A DNA stretch of 64,000 nt from contig CAWGFO010000007.1 of NCBI GenBank assembly GCA_963821925.1, positions 17,753-81,752 on the forward strand. Direction: 5' to 3'. Shown piece after piece: positions 54,065 through 62,373 of the stretch (position 1 is its first letter; each line of letters opens with the position of its first letter). The position numbers and the translations under genes were made by a program. The stretch is from JAOUEA01 sp963821925. Its GTDB lineage: Bacteria > Actinomycetota > UBA4738 > HRBIN12. The notes under the pieces are model-generated. The model did not search any database, was not told where the DNA came from, and saw only the letters and a list, made by a program, of their open reading frames with translations.

Positions 54065-54613
54065 ATGGCTGAGGCGATGGACGCCGCGTACGAGGTCGGC
54101 GTGCTGACGTTCGAGGGGAAGGACCGGGCGGAATCGACGATGGAGACGCTCCGGCGGGCGGCCGGGGGCCGGCCGGACGTCGACGTGTCGGTGGTCGAGC
54201 ACCACCCGAACGGGCGGTTCGGGGTCCACGTCTACAACCCGCAGCCCACGAAGGGATCACACATGACCGAGGGGGCGGTCGTCGGGGCCGCGCTCGGCGG
54301 GCTGTTGCTGGGTCCCTTCGGACTCGCCGCCGGCCTGCTCGGCGGGGTCGGGGTGGGCGCCACGATGCAGGGCCGCAAGAAGGACGACCTCGAGCTCTCC
54401 GACGACTTCGTGCGGGAGCTGAAGGCGGCCCTGCCTCCGGACTCCTCGGCCGTCCTGATCGTGGGGGATCCCGAGGTGGTGCACGGGCTGATCGGCGGTG
54501 TCCACGCCGACGGGGTGGTGTCGGTGCTGGAGCTGCACCACCCGCTCACCGAGGCGCAGGCCGCCGTCCTGAACGAGGCGCTGGCGGCCGGCCAGGACTC
54601 CACGGAGGCCTGA
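54065..54613 (+). CDS. DUF1269-family membrane protein
   Basis: The protein is 182 residues. A soluble N-terminal part is followed by a Gly-rich hairpin of membrane segments (VVGAALGGLLLGPFGLAAGLLGGVGVGA, about 75-105) and the family block LELSDDFVRELKAALPPDSSAVLIV. AGGGAGG precedes the ATG. The family is widespread and uncharacterised. A short inverted repeat after the stop may be its terminator. Confidence 0.8.
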   Translation: MAEAMDAAYEVGVLTFEGKDRAESTMETLRRAAGGRPDVDVSVVEHHPNGRFGVHVYNPQPTKGSHMTEGAVVGAALGGLLLGPFGLAAGLLGGVGVGATMQGRKKDDLELSDDFVRELKAALPPDSSAVLIVGDPEVVHGLIGGVHADGVVSVLELHHPLTEAQAAVLNEALAAGQDSTEA

Positions 54614-54618
54614 CGCCC

Positions 54619-54641
54619 GAGCCGAACTCTGTCCCCGGCTC
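54619..54641 (+). terminator. Weak hairpin after the DUF1269 gene
   Basis: GAGCCG and CGGCTC pair over an 11-base loop, 6 bases after the stop. The stem is short and no T-run follows, so the call is tentative. Confidence 0.3.
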
Positions 54642-54679
54642 AGGGTCGGGATCGATCGACCGACCGTTCCGGGTGACGG

Positions 54680-56395
54680 TCAGCGACCTACGTCGGGCGT
54701 TCCGTCGACCGATCGTGCGCCCGCGACCCGCCTCGCATGACTCCCGACGGCCTCATGTCCCGTCACGACGCGGATGAACTCGTCACGCTCGAGCGCGAGC
54801 AGCCGGAGCTCGCTCGTCGCCGTGACGGTGGCGTTGCGTGGCGCATCGTTGAGGAGCGCCACCTCACCGAAGTAGTCGCCGGGGCCGCGTTCGATCACGT
54901 CCGCGCCCTCCCGCGTGACCTCGGCATGACCGGCCTCGACGATGAAGAACCGATCGCCGCGGTCCCCTTCGCGGATCACGACCGCTCCGGACGGTACGTC
55001 GATCGGTACCAGGTTCCGCGCGAGCCGCTCCAGGGCCGGGGGAGGGAGCGGGGCGAATAGGTCGGTCGCGCGGAGCACCGCCATCTCGGCGGTCGGGACG
55101 CGAAGCCCCACGTCGAGGGAGGCGATCCGGCGGCGAACGGCGAAACCTGCGACGGGGAGGAACGCCCCGGCCGCCAGGAGCGTCCATCGCGCACCCAGCC
55201 AGACGACCGCGAGCGATGCGACGAACGCTCCGACGCCTTCCATCGCCATGTAGAGGGACTCCAGCACCCCATACGTTCGCGACAGCTTCTCGTCCGGCAC
55301 GAGGCGCTGCAGCATCGTCCGTCCCGTCACGTCGAGGAGCTGCATCCCACCGCCGCTCACGGCGAGCAGGGGGGCGGCCAGGAGGGGAGCGGCCGCGGTC
55401 GCGATCAGCGGCGAGCCGGCACCGATCAACCCCGCCCTGAACCCGGGGAAGAGCCGAGCTCGCTGACCGGCGACCATCGCCGCGGTCGCGCCGGCCACGG
55501 CCCCGACCCCGAGCGCCGCGTTGAGGAAGCCGACGCCGGCGTCGCCGGTCTTCAGGACATCGAGGGCGAGCACGACGATCAGCGTGTCGATCGCCCCGAG
55601 CACCAGCGAGCCCGCGCCGACCAGCCCGACCAGGAGCCGGCGCCGCTGGTCACGGAACACGTAGACGTACCCCGCGCCGAGCTCGGCGAGCCGGAAGGCG
55701 TCCGGCGCCTCATCGTCATCGGCGCGGTTCGTTGCCCGCATCGTCCAGACCAGGAACGTGCCGACGAGCAACAGGGCGCCGAGGACGATGAAGGCGAGGC
55801 CCGGTCCGGACACCGACCGTCCATCCGCGAACGCCAGCACAGCGCCCACGAGCACCGGCCCGAGGAAGATCGTGACGCTCTCGATCAGACCGCTCGCCGC
55901 GTAGCTCGTCGTCAGCTCCTGCGGGGTCCGCACGATCCACGGCAGCAGCGCGCCGTACGTCGGACGGACGAGCGTCAGCACCCAGCCCGAGGAGGCCGCG
56001 AGCACGTAGGCGACGACCGCGGGCGCGTCCATCAGCATCGCGACCCCGGCGGCGATCGTGACGGTCGTGAGCGAGGCGAACACGAGCAGCAGCACCCGCC
56101 GGCGGTCGAAGCGGTCGCCGAGGGTCGAGCCGAGCGACGCGAACACCGCCGCGGGGAACTGCTGCAGGAGGGCGACGCCGCCGACCGCCGCCATCCCGCC
56201 CTTCGCGAAGGCGTAGACGAACAGGGCGATCAACCCGCCCCACTCCGTCAGTTCGAACGCGAAGAGCGCCAGCTGCGCCCGGCCCAACTCTCGCGATCGG
56301 AACGAGGCGATGAACGCCCGCATGGACTCACCGAGGTCGTCGCGGATCTGCTGGAGACCGGTCGCGTCCGGCCCGCTCCCTTCCCCGTCCTGCAT
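54680..56395 (-). CDS. MFS transporter with C-terminal cyclic-nucleotide-binding domain
   Basis: The protein is 571 residues. Residues about 40-430 form an MFS-type carrier (first helices in LALFAFELTEWGGLIALFVYAF, conserved loop GDRFDRRRVLL). A cNMP-binding domain follows (about 455-555), with the phosphate-binding cassette FGEVALLNDAPRNATV and the preceding glycines. The carrier is likely opened or closed by cAMP or cGMP. I chose the ATG at 56395; a TTG at 56431 is possible. It lies 1.1 kb from the cyclase array, which suggests it is an effector. Confidence 0.87.
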   Translation of the reverse strand: MQDGEGSGPDATGLQQIRDDLGESMRAFIASFRSRELGRAQLALFAFELTEWGGLIALFVYAFAKGGMAAVGGVALLQQFPAAVFASLGSTLGDRFDRRRVLLLVFASLTTVTIAAGVAMLMDAPAVVAYVLAASSGWVLTLVRPTYGALLPWIVRTPQELTTSYAASGLIESVTIFLGPVLVGAVLAFADGRSVSGPGLAFIVLGALLLVGTFLVWTMRATNRADDDEAPDAFRLAELGAGYVYVFRDQRRRLLVGLVGAGSLVLGAIDTLIVVLALDVLKTGDAGVGFLNAALGVGAVAGATAAMVAGQRARLFPGFRAGLIGAGSPLIATAAAPLLAAPLLAVSGGGMQLLDVTGRTMLQRLVPDEKLSRTYGVLESLYMAMEGVGAFVASLAVVWLGARWTLLAAGAFLPVAGFAVRRRIASLDVGLRVPTAEMAVLRATDLFAPLPPPALERLARNLVPIDVPSGAVVIREGDRGDRFFIVEAGHAEVTREGADVIERGPGDYFGEVALLNDAPRNATVTATSELRLLALERDEFIRVVTGHEAVGSHARRVAGARSVDGTPDVGR

Positions 56396-56526
56396 GGCGC
56401 GTACTCTGGCCGCACGACGCGAGGCATGCAACGGGCCCGAGTCAGGCCACCACTCGATCGAGATGCCGGGGGTGGGGGGCTACGCTCCGGATCCGTAAGA
56501 ACTGTGGGCAGTGAAGGAGCGCCATC

Positions 56527-57475
56527 ATGCCGTCCGATCCGGCCTATCCGGCCACGCGTCGCTATCGAGGGTTCATCGCTGACACCGCCCGGTGGGAGCG
56601 GTTCGCGTTCCGACCCGACGACGTCGTGATCTCGACGCCCGCCAAGTGCGGCACCACCTGGATGCAGACGATCGTCGGGATGCTGCTCCTCGACCGGGTC
56701 GACCTCGGGGCCCCGATCGCCACGATCTCGCCGTGGCTCGACATGCTGACGCGCAGCGACGACGAGGTGTTCGGCCTGCTCGACGCCCAGACGCATCGGC
56801 GGTTCATCAAGACGCACGCGCCGCTCGACGGGATCCCCCGTCACGACTCGGTCACGTACATCACCGTCGTCCGTCATCCGCTGGACGTCGCGCTGTCCGA
56901 CCGGGACCACAACGAGAACCAGCGGGAGGAGCGCCTGGTCGAGCTCAGGCTCGCCGCGTCGGGGGAGCCCGACCCCGACCTCCCCGTGGGCGAGGACCGG
57001 CCCGAGGACACCGGCGACTACCTGCGGTGGTTCATCGACAACCACGAGCCGCCGGTGGGCAGCGGTCCGCACGGTCTCGAGGACTACTGCCAGCAGGTCC
57101 GCACCTACTGGGACGCCCGAGAGGCTGCGAACGTCCACCTGTTCCACTACGCCGACATGTGGGCCGACCTCGACGGGGAGATGCGACGCGTGGCCGCGGC
57201 GCTCGGGGTCCCGGTCGACGAGACGTCGGTGGCCCGCGTTCGTCGAGGCGGCCGGGCTCGACTCGATGCGATCGCGGGCGGCCCACACCACCCCCGAGGC
57301 GCACGCGGATATCTGGGTCTCGCCCGAGCGGTTCTTCCGCTCGGGCGGCACCCGCGACTGGGCGTCCTTCCTCGGCCGCGACGACCTGGCGCACTTCGAG
57401 GAGCGGTTGCAGGATCTCGCCGGCGACGCGGCGAGCTGGGCAGCCGGTGGTCGAGTGGCCCTGGGGCAAGCGTGA
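56527..57475 (+). CDS. Sulfotransferase (apparent frameshift)
   Basis: The protein is about 315 residues after correction. The PAPS-binding loop is PAKCGTTWMQ and the 3'-phosphate motif is VVRHPLDVALS; the histidine in IKTHAPLDG is the likely catalytic base. It transfers sulfate from PAPS to an alcohol or amine. An extra G near 57229 breaks the frame: DETS should continue WPAFVEAAGLDSMRSRAAHTT, and the second part ends at 57475. GAAGGAGC precedes the ATG. The acceptor is unknown. Confidence 0.82.
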
Positions 57476-57517
57476 GGCGAACCCCTAGGGCGAGGACCTG
57501 CCGATCGAACGCGCCGG

Positions 57518-58864
57518 TCAGGCCACGACCCGGTAGAGGTGCCAGCGGTCGGGGACGCCCTTCAGCTCGTGCTCGCCGGCGTCCTCGAAGGCGAGACCGC
57601 TGCCCGCGACCAGGTCCTTGACGGTCTGGGAGACGAGGACCTCGGAGGCCCCCGCCTTCGCGCCGACCCGCGCCCCGATCGCGACCCCGAGCCCGGCCAC
57701 GTCGTCGCCGTCGAGCGCGACCTCGCCGGTGTGCAGCCCGGCGCGGATCTCGATCCCCAGCGGGCGGACGGCGGCGGCGATCGCCTCCGCGCACCGTACG
57801 CCACGTGCCGGACCGTCGAAGGTCGCGAGGAACCCGTCGCCCATCGTCTTGATCTCGCGGCCGCGGAAGCGCCTCAGGTTCGCCCGCACGATCTGGTCGT
57901 GCTGCGCGCGGATCTCCGTCCACGCCCGGTCACCGATCGCCGCGCTCTGCGCGGTGGAGTCCACGATGTCGGTGAACAAGACCGTGGCGAGGACCCGGTC
58001 GAATTCGAGCTCGTCCTCGCTGATCTGCCGCGCGAACCGTTCCACGTGCTCGATCACGGTGTCCGCGCAGGCCCAGAAACTCACGTACTCGTCGGACGGC
58101 ATCTCCACCAACGTGGCCCCGGGGATCCGTCCGGCGCTGTACCGGGCGCTCTCGATCGACTCCACCTGGTTGTCGACCGCATGCAATACGAGGGTCGGAA
58201 CCTGGATCGTCGGGAGGATCGCCCGCACGTCGCTGTCGCGGATCTTCCGCTCGAGCGCCGACATCGCCCCGGGACTGCCGGCCGCCCGGAAGTACCGAGC
58301 GAATCGCTCGACGGTGGCCGCGTCGAGCGGGTGGTTCGGCGCCAACCAGCTGAGGTGCTCCTCGGTATGCGCGAGGGTGCCCCATCCGGCATCGACCTTC
58401 GAGAGGTAGCCGTCCCATTCGTCGTCGGTCCAGGCCCACGGGTAGTCGTGAGCCCACAGCCCGCGCGACGTGGTGTTCAATAGGATCAGGCCCAAGGCTC
58501 GCTCGGGGAACGAGGCCGCGAAGAGCGCGCAGATCATGCCCCCGTCCTGCTCGCCGAACTGCACCGCTCGCTCGGATCCCGCTGCGTCCATCACCGCCCT
58601 GACATCGTTCATGCCGGCTTCGAACGACGCGTCGTCCGGGTCCCGATCCGAGACGCCGTTGCCGCGCGGGTCGAACGTGATCACTCGGGAGAACGAGGCG
58701 AGGCGACGGAGGAACCTCGCCTGCTCCGGCAGCTCCCAGGACTGGTCGACGTTGGAGACCTCGCCGAACGAGTAGACCAGGTCGATCGGACCTTCGCCGA
58801 AGACCTGGTAGCCGATATGGACGTCGTCCACGGTCTTGGCGTAGCGCGTCTCCGGCACGTCCAC
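57518..58864 (-). CDS. Alpha/beta-hydrolase-fold/class III cyclase fusion (copy A)
   Basis: The protein is 448 residues with the Rv1900c/LipJ architecture. The hydrolase fold (about 1-290) has GEQDGG where the nucleophile Ser should be, and SDEYVSFW where the His should be, so the triad is gone. The cyclase (about 305-448) keeps both metal aspartates (LFTDIVDST, MGDGFLATF) and the lysine of EIKTMGD, but the catalytic Asn is Ala (VAIGARV). GTG 58864 matches the paralogues and has GAGGAAG upstream. It probably senses a ligand and makes cAMP weakly, or a different product. Confidence 0.88.
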   Translation of the reverse strand: MDVPETRYAKTVDDVHIGYQVFGEGPIDLVYSFGEVSNVDQSWELPEQARFLRRLASFSRVITFDPRGNGVSDRDPDDASFEAGMNDVRAVMDAAGSERAVQFGEQDGGMICALFAASFPERALGLILLNTTSRGLWAHDYPWAWTDDEWDGYLSKVDAGWGTLAHTEEHLSWLAPNHPLDAATVERFARYFRAAGSPGAMSALERKIRDSDVRAILPTIQVPTLVLHAVDNQVESIESARYSAGRIPGATLVEMPSDEYVSFWACADTVIEHVERFARQISEDELEFDRVLATVLFTDIVDSTAQSAAIGDRAWTEIRAQHDQIVRANLRRFRGREIKTMGDGFLATFDGPARGVRCAEAIAAAVRPLGIEIRAGLHTGEVALDGDDVAGLGVAIGARVGAKAGASEVLVSQTVKDLVAGSGLAFEDAGEHELKGVPDRWHLYRVVA

Positions 58865-59015
58865 CGCTGCATCTTCCTCGTCGGGGCATGGGGACACAAT
58901 CCGAACGTCATCGCCCGATACCCCCAAGTGCGACCCGCCGTGGGTCGACGGGTTCGACCGGCCGGGGACCCACGTGGTCAACTCTCCGCTCGACGTCGAC
59001 GCGAAGGGAGCGAGG

Positions 59016-59699
59016 ATGGGCGCCTACGAGGACCATGTGGACACGCTCGAACGCGAGCTGAGCGGACTCCTCGAGGTGTTCCAGGGGCTGAGCCCCGAGC
59101 GATGGCAGACGAACACGCTCCTCGTGCCGCTCGATCCGGAGCAACCGCACTGGACGCTCTTCGAGCTCGCCGGCCACTTCGACATCTCGATCGGGCTCGC
59201 GCACATGCTCGTCGACGATCCGCACCCCGACGGGCAGCCCGGACGCGACCGCGTGAGCTTCTTCATCTTCCCGCGGTCGGAGGTGGCGCCGGTCGTCTAC
59301 GACTACGCGTACACGATGGTCGACGGCAAGACGCCGGCGGACATGCCGGGCACGCTCGAGGCCACGTTCGCCAAGGTGATCGACGGCGCGCGCTCGAACC
59401 CGCCGGAACTGATCGGCTCCGGGTACTACGCCTTGATGGAGCTGGGGGAGTTCATCCCGAGCCGGGTCGTCGAGGCGGTCGTGCACGGGCTGGACCTGAC
59501 CGATCCGCTCGGCATGGATCCGATCGCGACCCCCGACGGGATCGCGACGACCGCGGCGATCCTGGACGAGCTGCTCGCACGCCGCACGGTGGGCACACGA
59601 CCGCCGGACCTCGCCGACGACCTGGAGTGGATCCGCGCCGCCTCGGGACGCAGGCCGGCCGGGAAGCACCCGGATCCGCGGCTCCCGCTGATCGGCTAG
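59016..59699 (+). CDS. Mycothiol-dependent maleylpyruvate-isomerase-like (DinB-superfamily) protein
   Basis: The protein is 227 residues, a four-helix bundle. The metal histidines are in LAGHFDISIG and AVVHGLDLTD, the DinB/MDMPI pattern. Members transfer mycothiol or isomerise maleylpyruvate, and many lack known activity. GGGAGCGAGG lies before the ATG at 59016, although a longer start at 58974 is in frame. It is inserted on the plus strand between cyclase copies A and B, and its stop interlocks with the stop of copy B (CTAG). Confidence 0.78.
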   Translation: MGAYEDHVDTLERELSGLLEVFQGLSPERWQTNTLLVPLDPEQPHWTLFELAGHFDISIGLAHMLVDDPHPDGQPGRDRVSFFIFPRSEVAPVVYDYAYTMVDGKTPADMPGTLEATFAKVIDGARSNPPELIGSGYYALMELGEFIPSRVVEAVVHGLDLTDPLGMDPIATPDGIATTAAILDELLARRTVGTRPPDLADDLEWIRAASGRRPAGKHPDPRLPLIG

Positions 59700-61045
59700 G
59701 ACCCGTGCGCGACCCGGTACAGGCGCCAGAGGTCCGGGACGCCTTTGAGCTCGTGCTCACCGGCGTCCTCGAAGACGAGACCCGAGCCGGCCGTGAGGTC
59801 CTTGACGGTCTGGGAGACGAGCACTTCAGAAGGCCCCGCCAGCGCTCCCACGCGCGCGCCGATGTGCACTGCGATGCCCCTGATGTCGTTGCCCACGTGC
59901 TCGACTTCGCCGGTGTGCACGCCGGCGCGGATCTCAACACCGAGGTCGCGCACGTCCGAGGCGATCGCCGTCGCGCAGTGGGTCGCGCGCGCGGGGCCAT
60001 CGAAGAGGGCAAGCAAGCCGTCACCGGTCGACGTGACGTATCGGCCGCCGAACGCTGCGATCTCCCGCTTGGCGGCGGCATCGTGCTCCGCGAGCAGGGC
60101 CTTCCACGGCTCGTCACCGAGTCGTGACGCATGCTCGGTGGAGCTCACGATGTCGGTGAACACGACGGTGCCGAGGGCTCGAGTCTCGCTGTGGCCGACC
60201 GGGCTTCCCACGACGAAGCGCTCCAACTCGTCGAGCAGGCCGTCGGCGTCGCCCAGGAACGGCCACCAGTCCTGCCCCTCCAACTCGACGAACCGCGCTT
60301 CGGTGATCGAGTCCGCCAGGCGCTGGCTCCAGGACACGGGGTTGACCCGGTCCCCGGTCCTGTGCAGCACCTGGGTGGGGACGGCGATCGCATCGAGGAT
60401 CCCGGTGATGTCGGTCGCGTACAGGAGATCGATGAACCCTGCGAAGGATCCCGGACTCGCCGCATGCCGCTGCAGGCGCGAGAAGGAGCCGTACAGATCG
60501 CGATCGTGCAGGTACGAGGGTGCCATGTGTTCGTACAAGCCCTGTTCGAACGCGGGCGTTCCGAACGTCTTCTCCCACTCGGCGTTGTCCTGCGCGATCG
60601 CTTCCTCGGTGTTGCCCTCCTCGAGCTCCTGTTGGCGCTTGGAGAGCGGTGTCGAGTAGAGCGACAGGGAACGAACCCGACCCGGGGCCGTCGCGGCCAG
60701 CATGGCGCAGAGCTGCCCACCCTCGTTGTGCCCGAACAGCGCTGCCTTCTGCGAGCCGACGGCATCGAGCACACACAGGACATCCTTGACCGCGTCCTCG
60801 AGGGGAGGCAGCTCATGCCGTGGGAACCGGTCGGACATGCCCACACCGCGCCGGTCGATCGTGATGAGGCGCGACCATCCGGCGAGCCGCTCCAGGAACG
60901 CGGCGGCCTGCGGGAACTCCCACATCATCTCGACGTCGGAGACGTAGCCCTGGATGTAGACGAGGTCGATCGGGCCGTCCCCGACGACGCCGTAGGCGAT
61001 CGCGACGTCGCCGTTCCACGCGTACTGGGCTCGGGGCGGAGTCAC
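59696..61045 (-). CDS. Alpha/beta-hydrolase-fold/class III cyclase fusion (copy B)
   Basis: The protein is 449 residues and starts with a GTG that overlaps the stop of copy C. The hydrolase part has GHNEGG at the nucleophile position and GQDWWPF in place of the His, so it looks inactive. The cyclase has metal aspartates in VFTDIVSST and GDGLLALF; the lysine position reads TSTGD and the catalytic Asn is His (VHIGARV). This copy is the most divergent, so a different substrate or lower activity is likely. The minus-strand operon runs D-C-B. Confidence 0.87.
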   Translation of the reverse strand: MTPPRAQYAWNGDVAIAYGVVGDGPIDLVYIQGYVSDVEMMWEFPQAAAFLERLAGWSRLITIDRRGVGMSDRFPRHELPPLEDAVKDVLCVLDAVGSQKAALFGHNEGGQLCAMLAATAPGRVRSLSLYSTPLSKRQQELEEGNTEEAIAQDNAEWEKTFGTPAFEQGLYEHMAPSYLHDRDLYGSFSRLQRHAASPGSFAGFIDLLYATDITGILDAIAVPTQVLHRTGDRVNPVSWSQRLADSITEARFVELEGQDWWPFLGDADGLLDELERFVVGSPVGHSETRALGTVVFTDIVSSTEHASRLGDEPWKALLAEHDAAAKREIAAFGGRYVTSTGDGLLALFDGPARATHCATAIASDVRDLGVEIRAGVHTGEVEHVGNDIRGIAVHIGARVGALAGPSEVLVSQTVKDLTAGSGLVFEDAGEHELKGVPDLWRLYRVAHGS

Positions 61046-62373
61046 GCCACCACCCGGAAGAGGTGCCAGCGGTCGGGCACGCCCTTCAGCTCGTGCTCGC
61101 CCGCATCGGCGAACGTGAGGCCGCTCCCTGCTACGAGATCCTTCACGGTCGAGGAAACGAGCACCTCGGATGGTCCCGCGGCCGCGCCGATCCGCGCGCC
61201 GATCGCCACCGCGATCCCCGAGACGTCGGACCCCTCGACCGTGATCTCGCCCGTGTGCAGCCCGGCGCGGATCTGCAGCCCGAGACCGTGCACCGATGTC
61301 GCGATCTCCAGCGCGGCCCGGACCCCGCGGGCCGGTCCTGAGAACGTCGCGAGGAACCCGTCGCCCATCGTCTTGATCTCCTCGCCCCGGTGCCGCGCGA
61401 GCGCGCCCCGCACCAGGGCGTCGTGCCTCGAACGGGTCGCCTGCCACGCGGCGTCGCCGATACCTGCCGCGTGCGACGTCGAGTCCACGATGTCGGTGAA
61501 AAGCACCGTCGCGAGGACCCGGTCGGTGTCGTCGGGCGCCGATCGGGTCCCGGTGAAGAATCCCTCGATCTCGGCGACGAACGCTCCCGCCTCGCCGATC
61601 CAGTAGGGCAGGTCGCGCCCGGGCAGCTCGACCAGGGTCGTGTCGGGGATCTTCCTACGGAGCGTTTCGATGAACCCGGTGGCGAACTCGACGTGCGATG
61701 CGCCGGGGCGGGTGAGGATCAGGGTGGGGGCTCGGACGGTCGGCAGGACGCCGCGGACGTCCGTCTCCCACCACTGTTCGTGCATCGCGAACGCGGAACC
61801 CGGGCTCGCGGCCGCGCGGAGATACGAGGCCCACGACCGGACGGCGGCCGGATCCCCCGCCACGGTCGGCGCGGCCGTCTCCAGATCCTTGCGAGCGAAC
61901 GCCTCGCTACCCCACGCGACCATCTCCTCGCGGGGATCGATCCCGAGCGCGACGAGTGGGCTCCTCGGGATCGGGGTGTAGAGGGCAAGGGCGCGCACCC
62001 GATCCGGATGCGCGGCGGCGAACAGCAGGGCGAGGATCGGCGCCCCGGACTCGCTGGTGACGATGCAGACGTCGCGAGCGCCGACGGCGTCGAGCACCGC
62101 GACCACGTCGTCCACCTGGGTCTCGAGCGGCGCACCGTCGTCGGGCGACAGGCGGTCGGACAGACCCATGCCGCGACGATCCATCGCGATCACCCGGGCG
62201 AAGGTTCCGATGCGCCGGTGCGTGTCGGCGATCTCGGGGATCCGCCAGTTCTCGTCGAGGTTCGTGAAGAACCCCGGCATCAGCAGCACGTCGATCGCGC
62301 CGGAGCCGAACACCTGGAACGCGATGAAGGCTCCGTCAGGCGCCCGGGTGTACCGGGTCTCGGGGACATCCAT
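61042..62373 (-). CDS. Alpha/beta-hydrolase-fold/class III cyclase fusion (copy C)
   Basis: The protein is 443 residues and begins MDVPETRYTRAPDG. The nucleophile position reads VTSESGAP and the His region reads GRDLPYWIG, so the hydrolase triad is lost. The cyclase retains LFTDIVDST and MGDGFLATF with the lysine of EIKTMGD, and has Ala at the catalytic Asn (VAIGARI). Its ATG overlaps the stop of copy D (TGATG) and its stop overlaps the GTG of copy B, so the three are co-translated. Confidence 0.88.
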   Translation of the reverse strand: MDVPETRYTRAPDGAFIAFQVFGSGAIDVLLMPGFFTNLDENWRIPEIADTHRRIGTFARVIAMDRRGMGLSDRLSPDDGAPLETQVDDVVAVLDAVGARDVCIVTSESGAPILALLFAAAHPDRVRALALYTPIPRSPLVALGIDPREEMVAWGSEAFARKDLETAAPTVAGDPAAVRSWASYLRAAASPGSAFAMHEQWWETDVRGVLPTVRAPTLILTRPGASHVEFATGFIETLRRKIPDTTLVELPGRDLPYWIGEAGAFVAEIEGFFTGTRSAPDDTDRVLATVLFTDIVDSTSHAAGIGDAAWQATRSRHDALVRGALARHRGEEIKTMGDGFLATFSGPARGVRAALEIATSVHGLGLQIRAGLHTGEITVEGSDVSGIAVAIGARIGAAAGPSEVLVSSTVKDLVAGSGLTFADAGEHELKGVPDRWHLFRVVA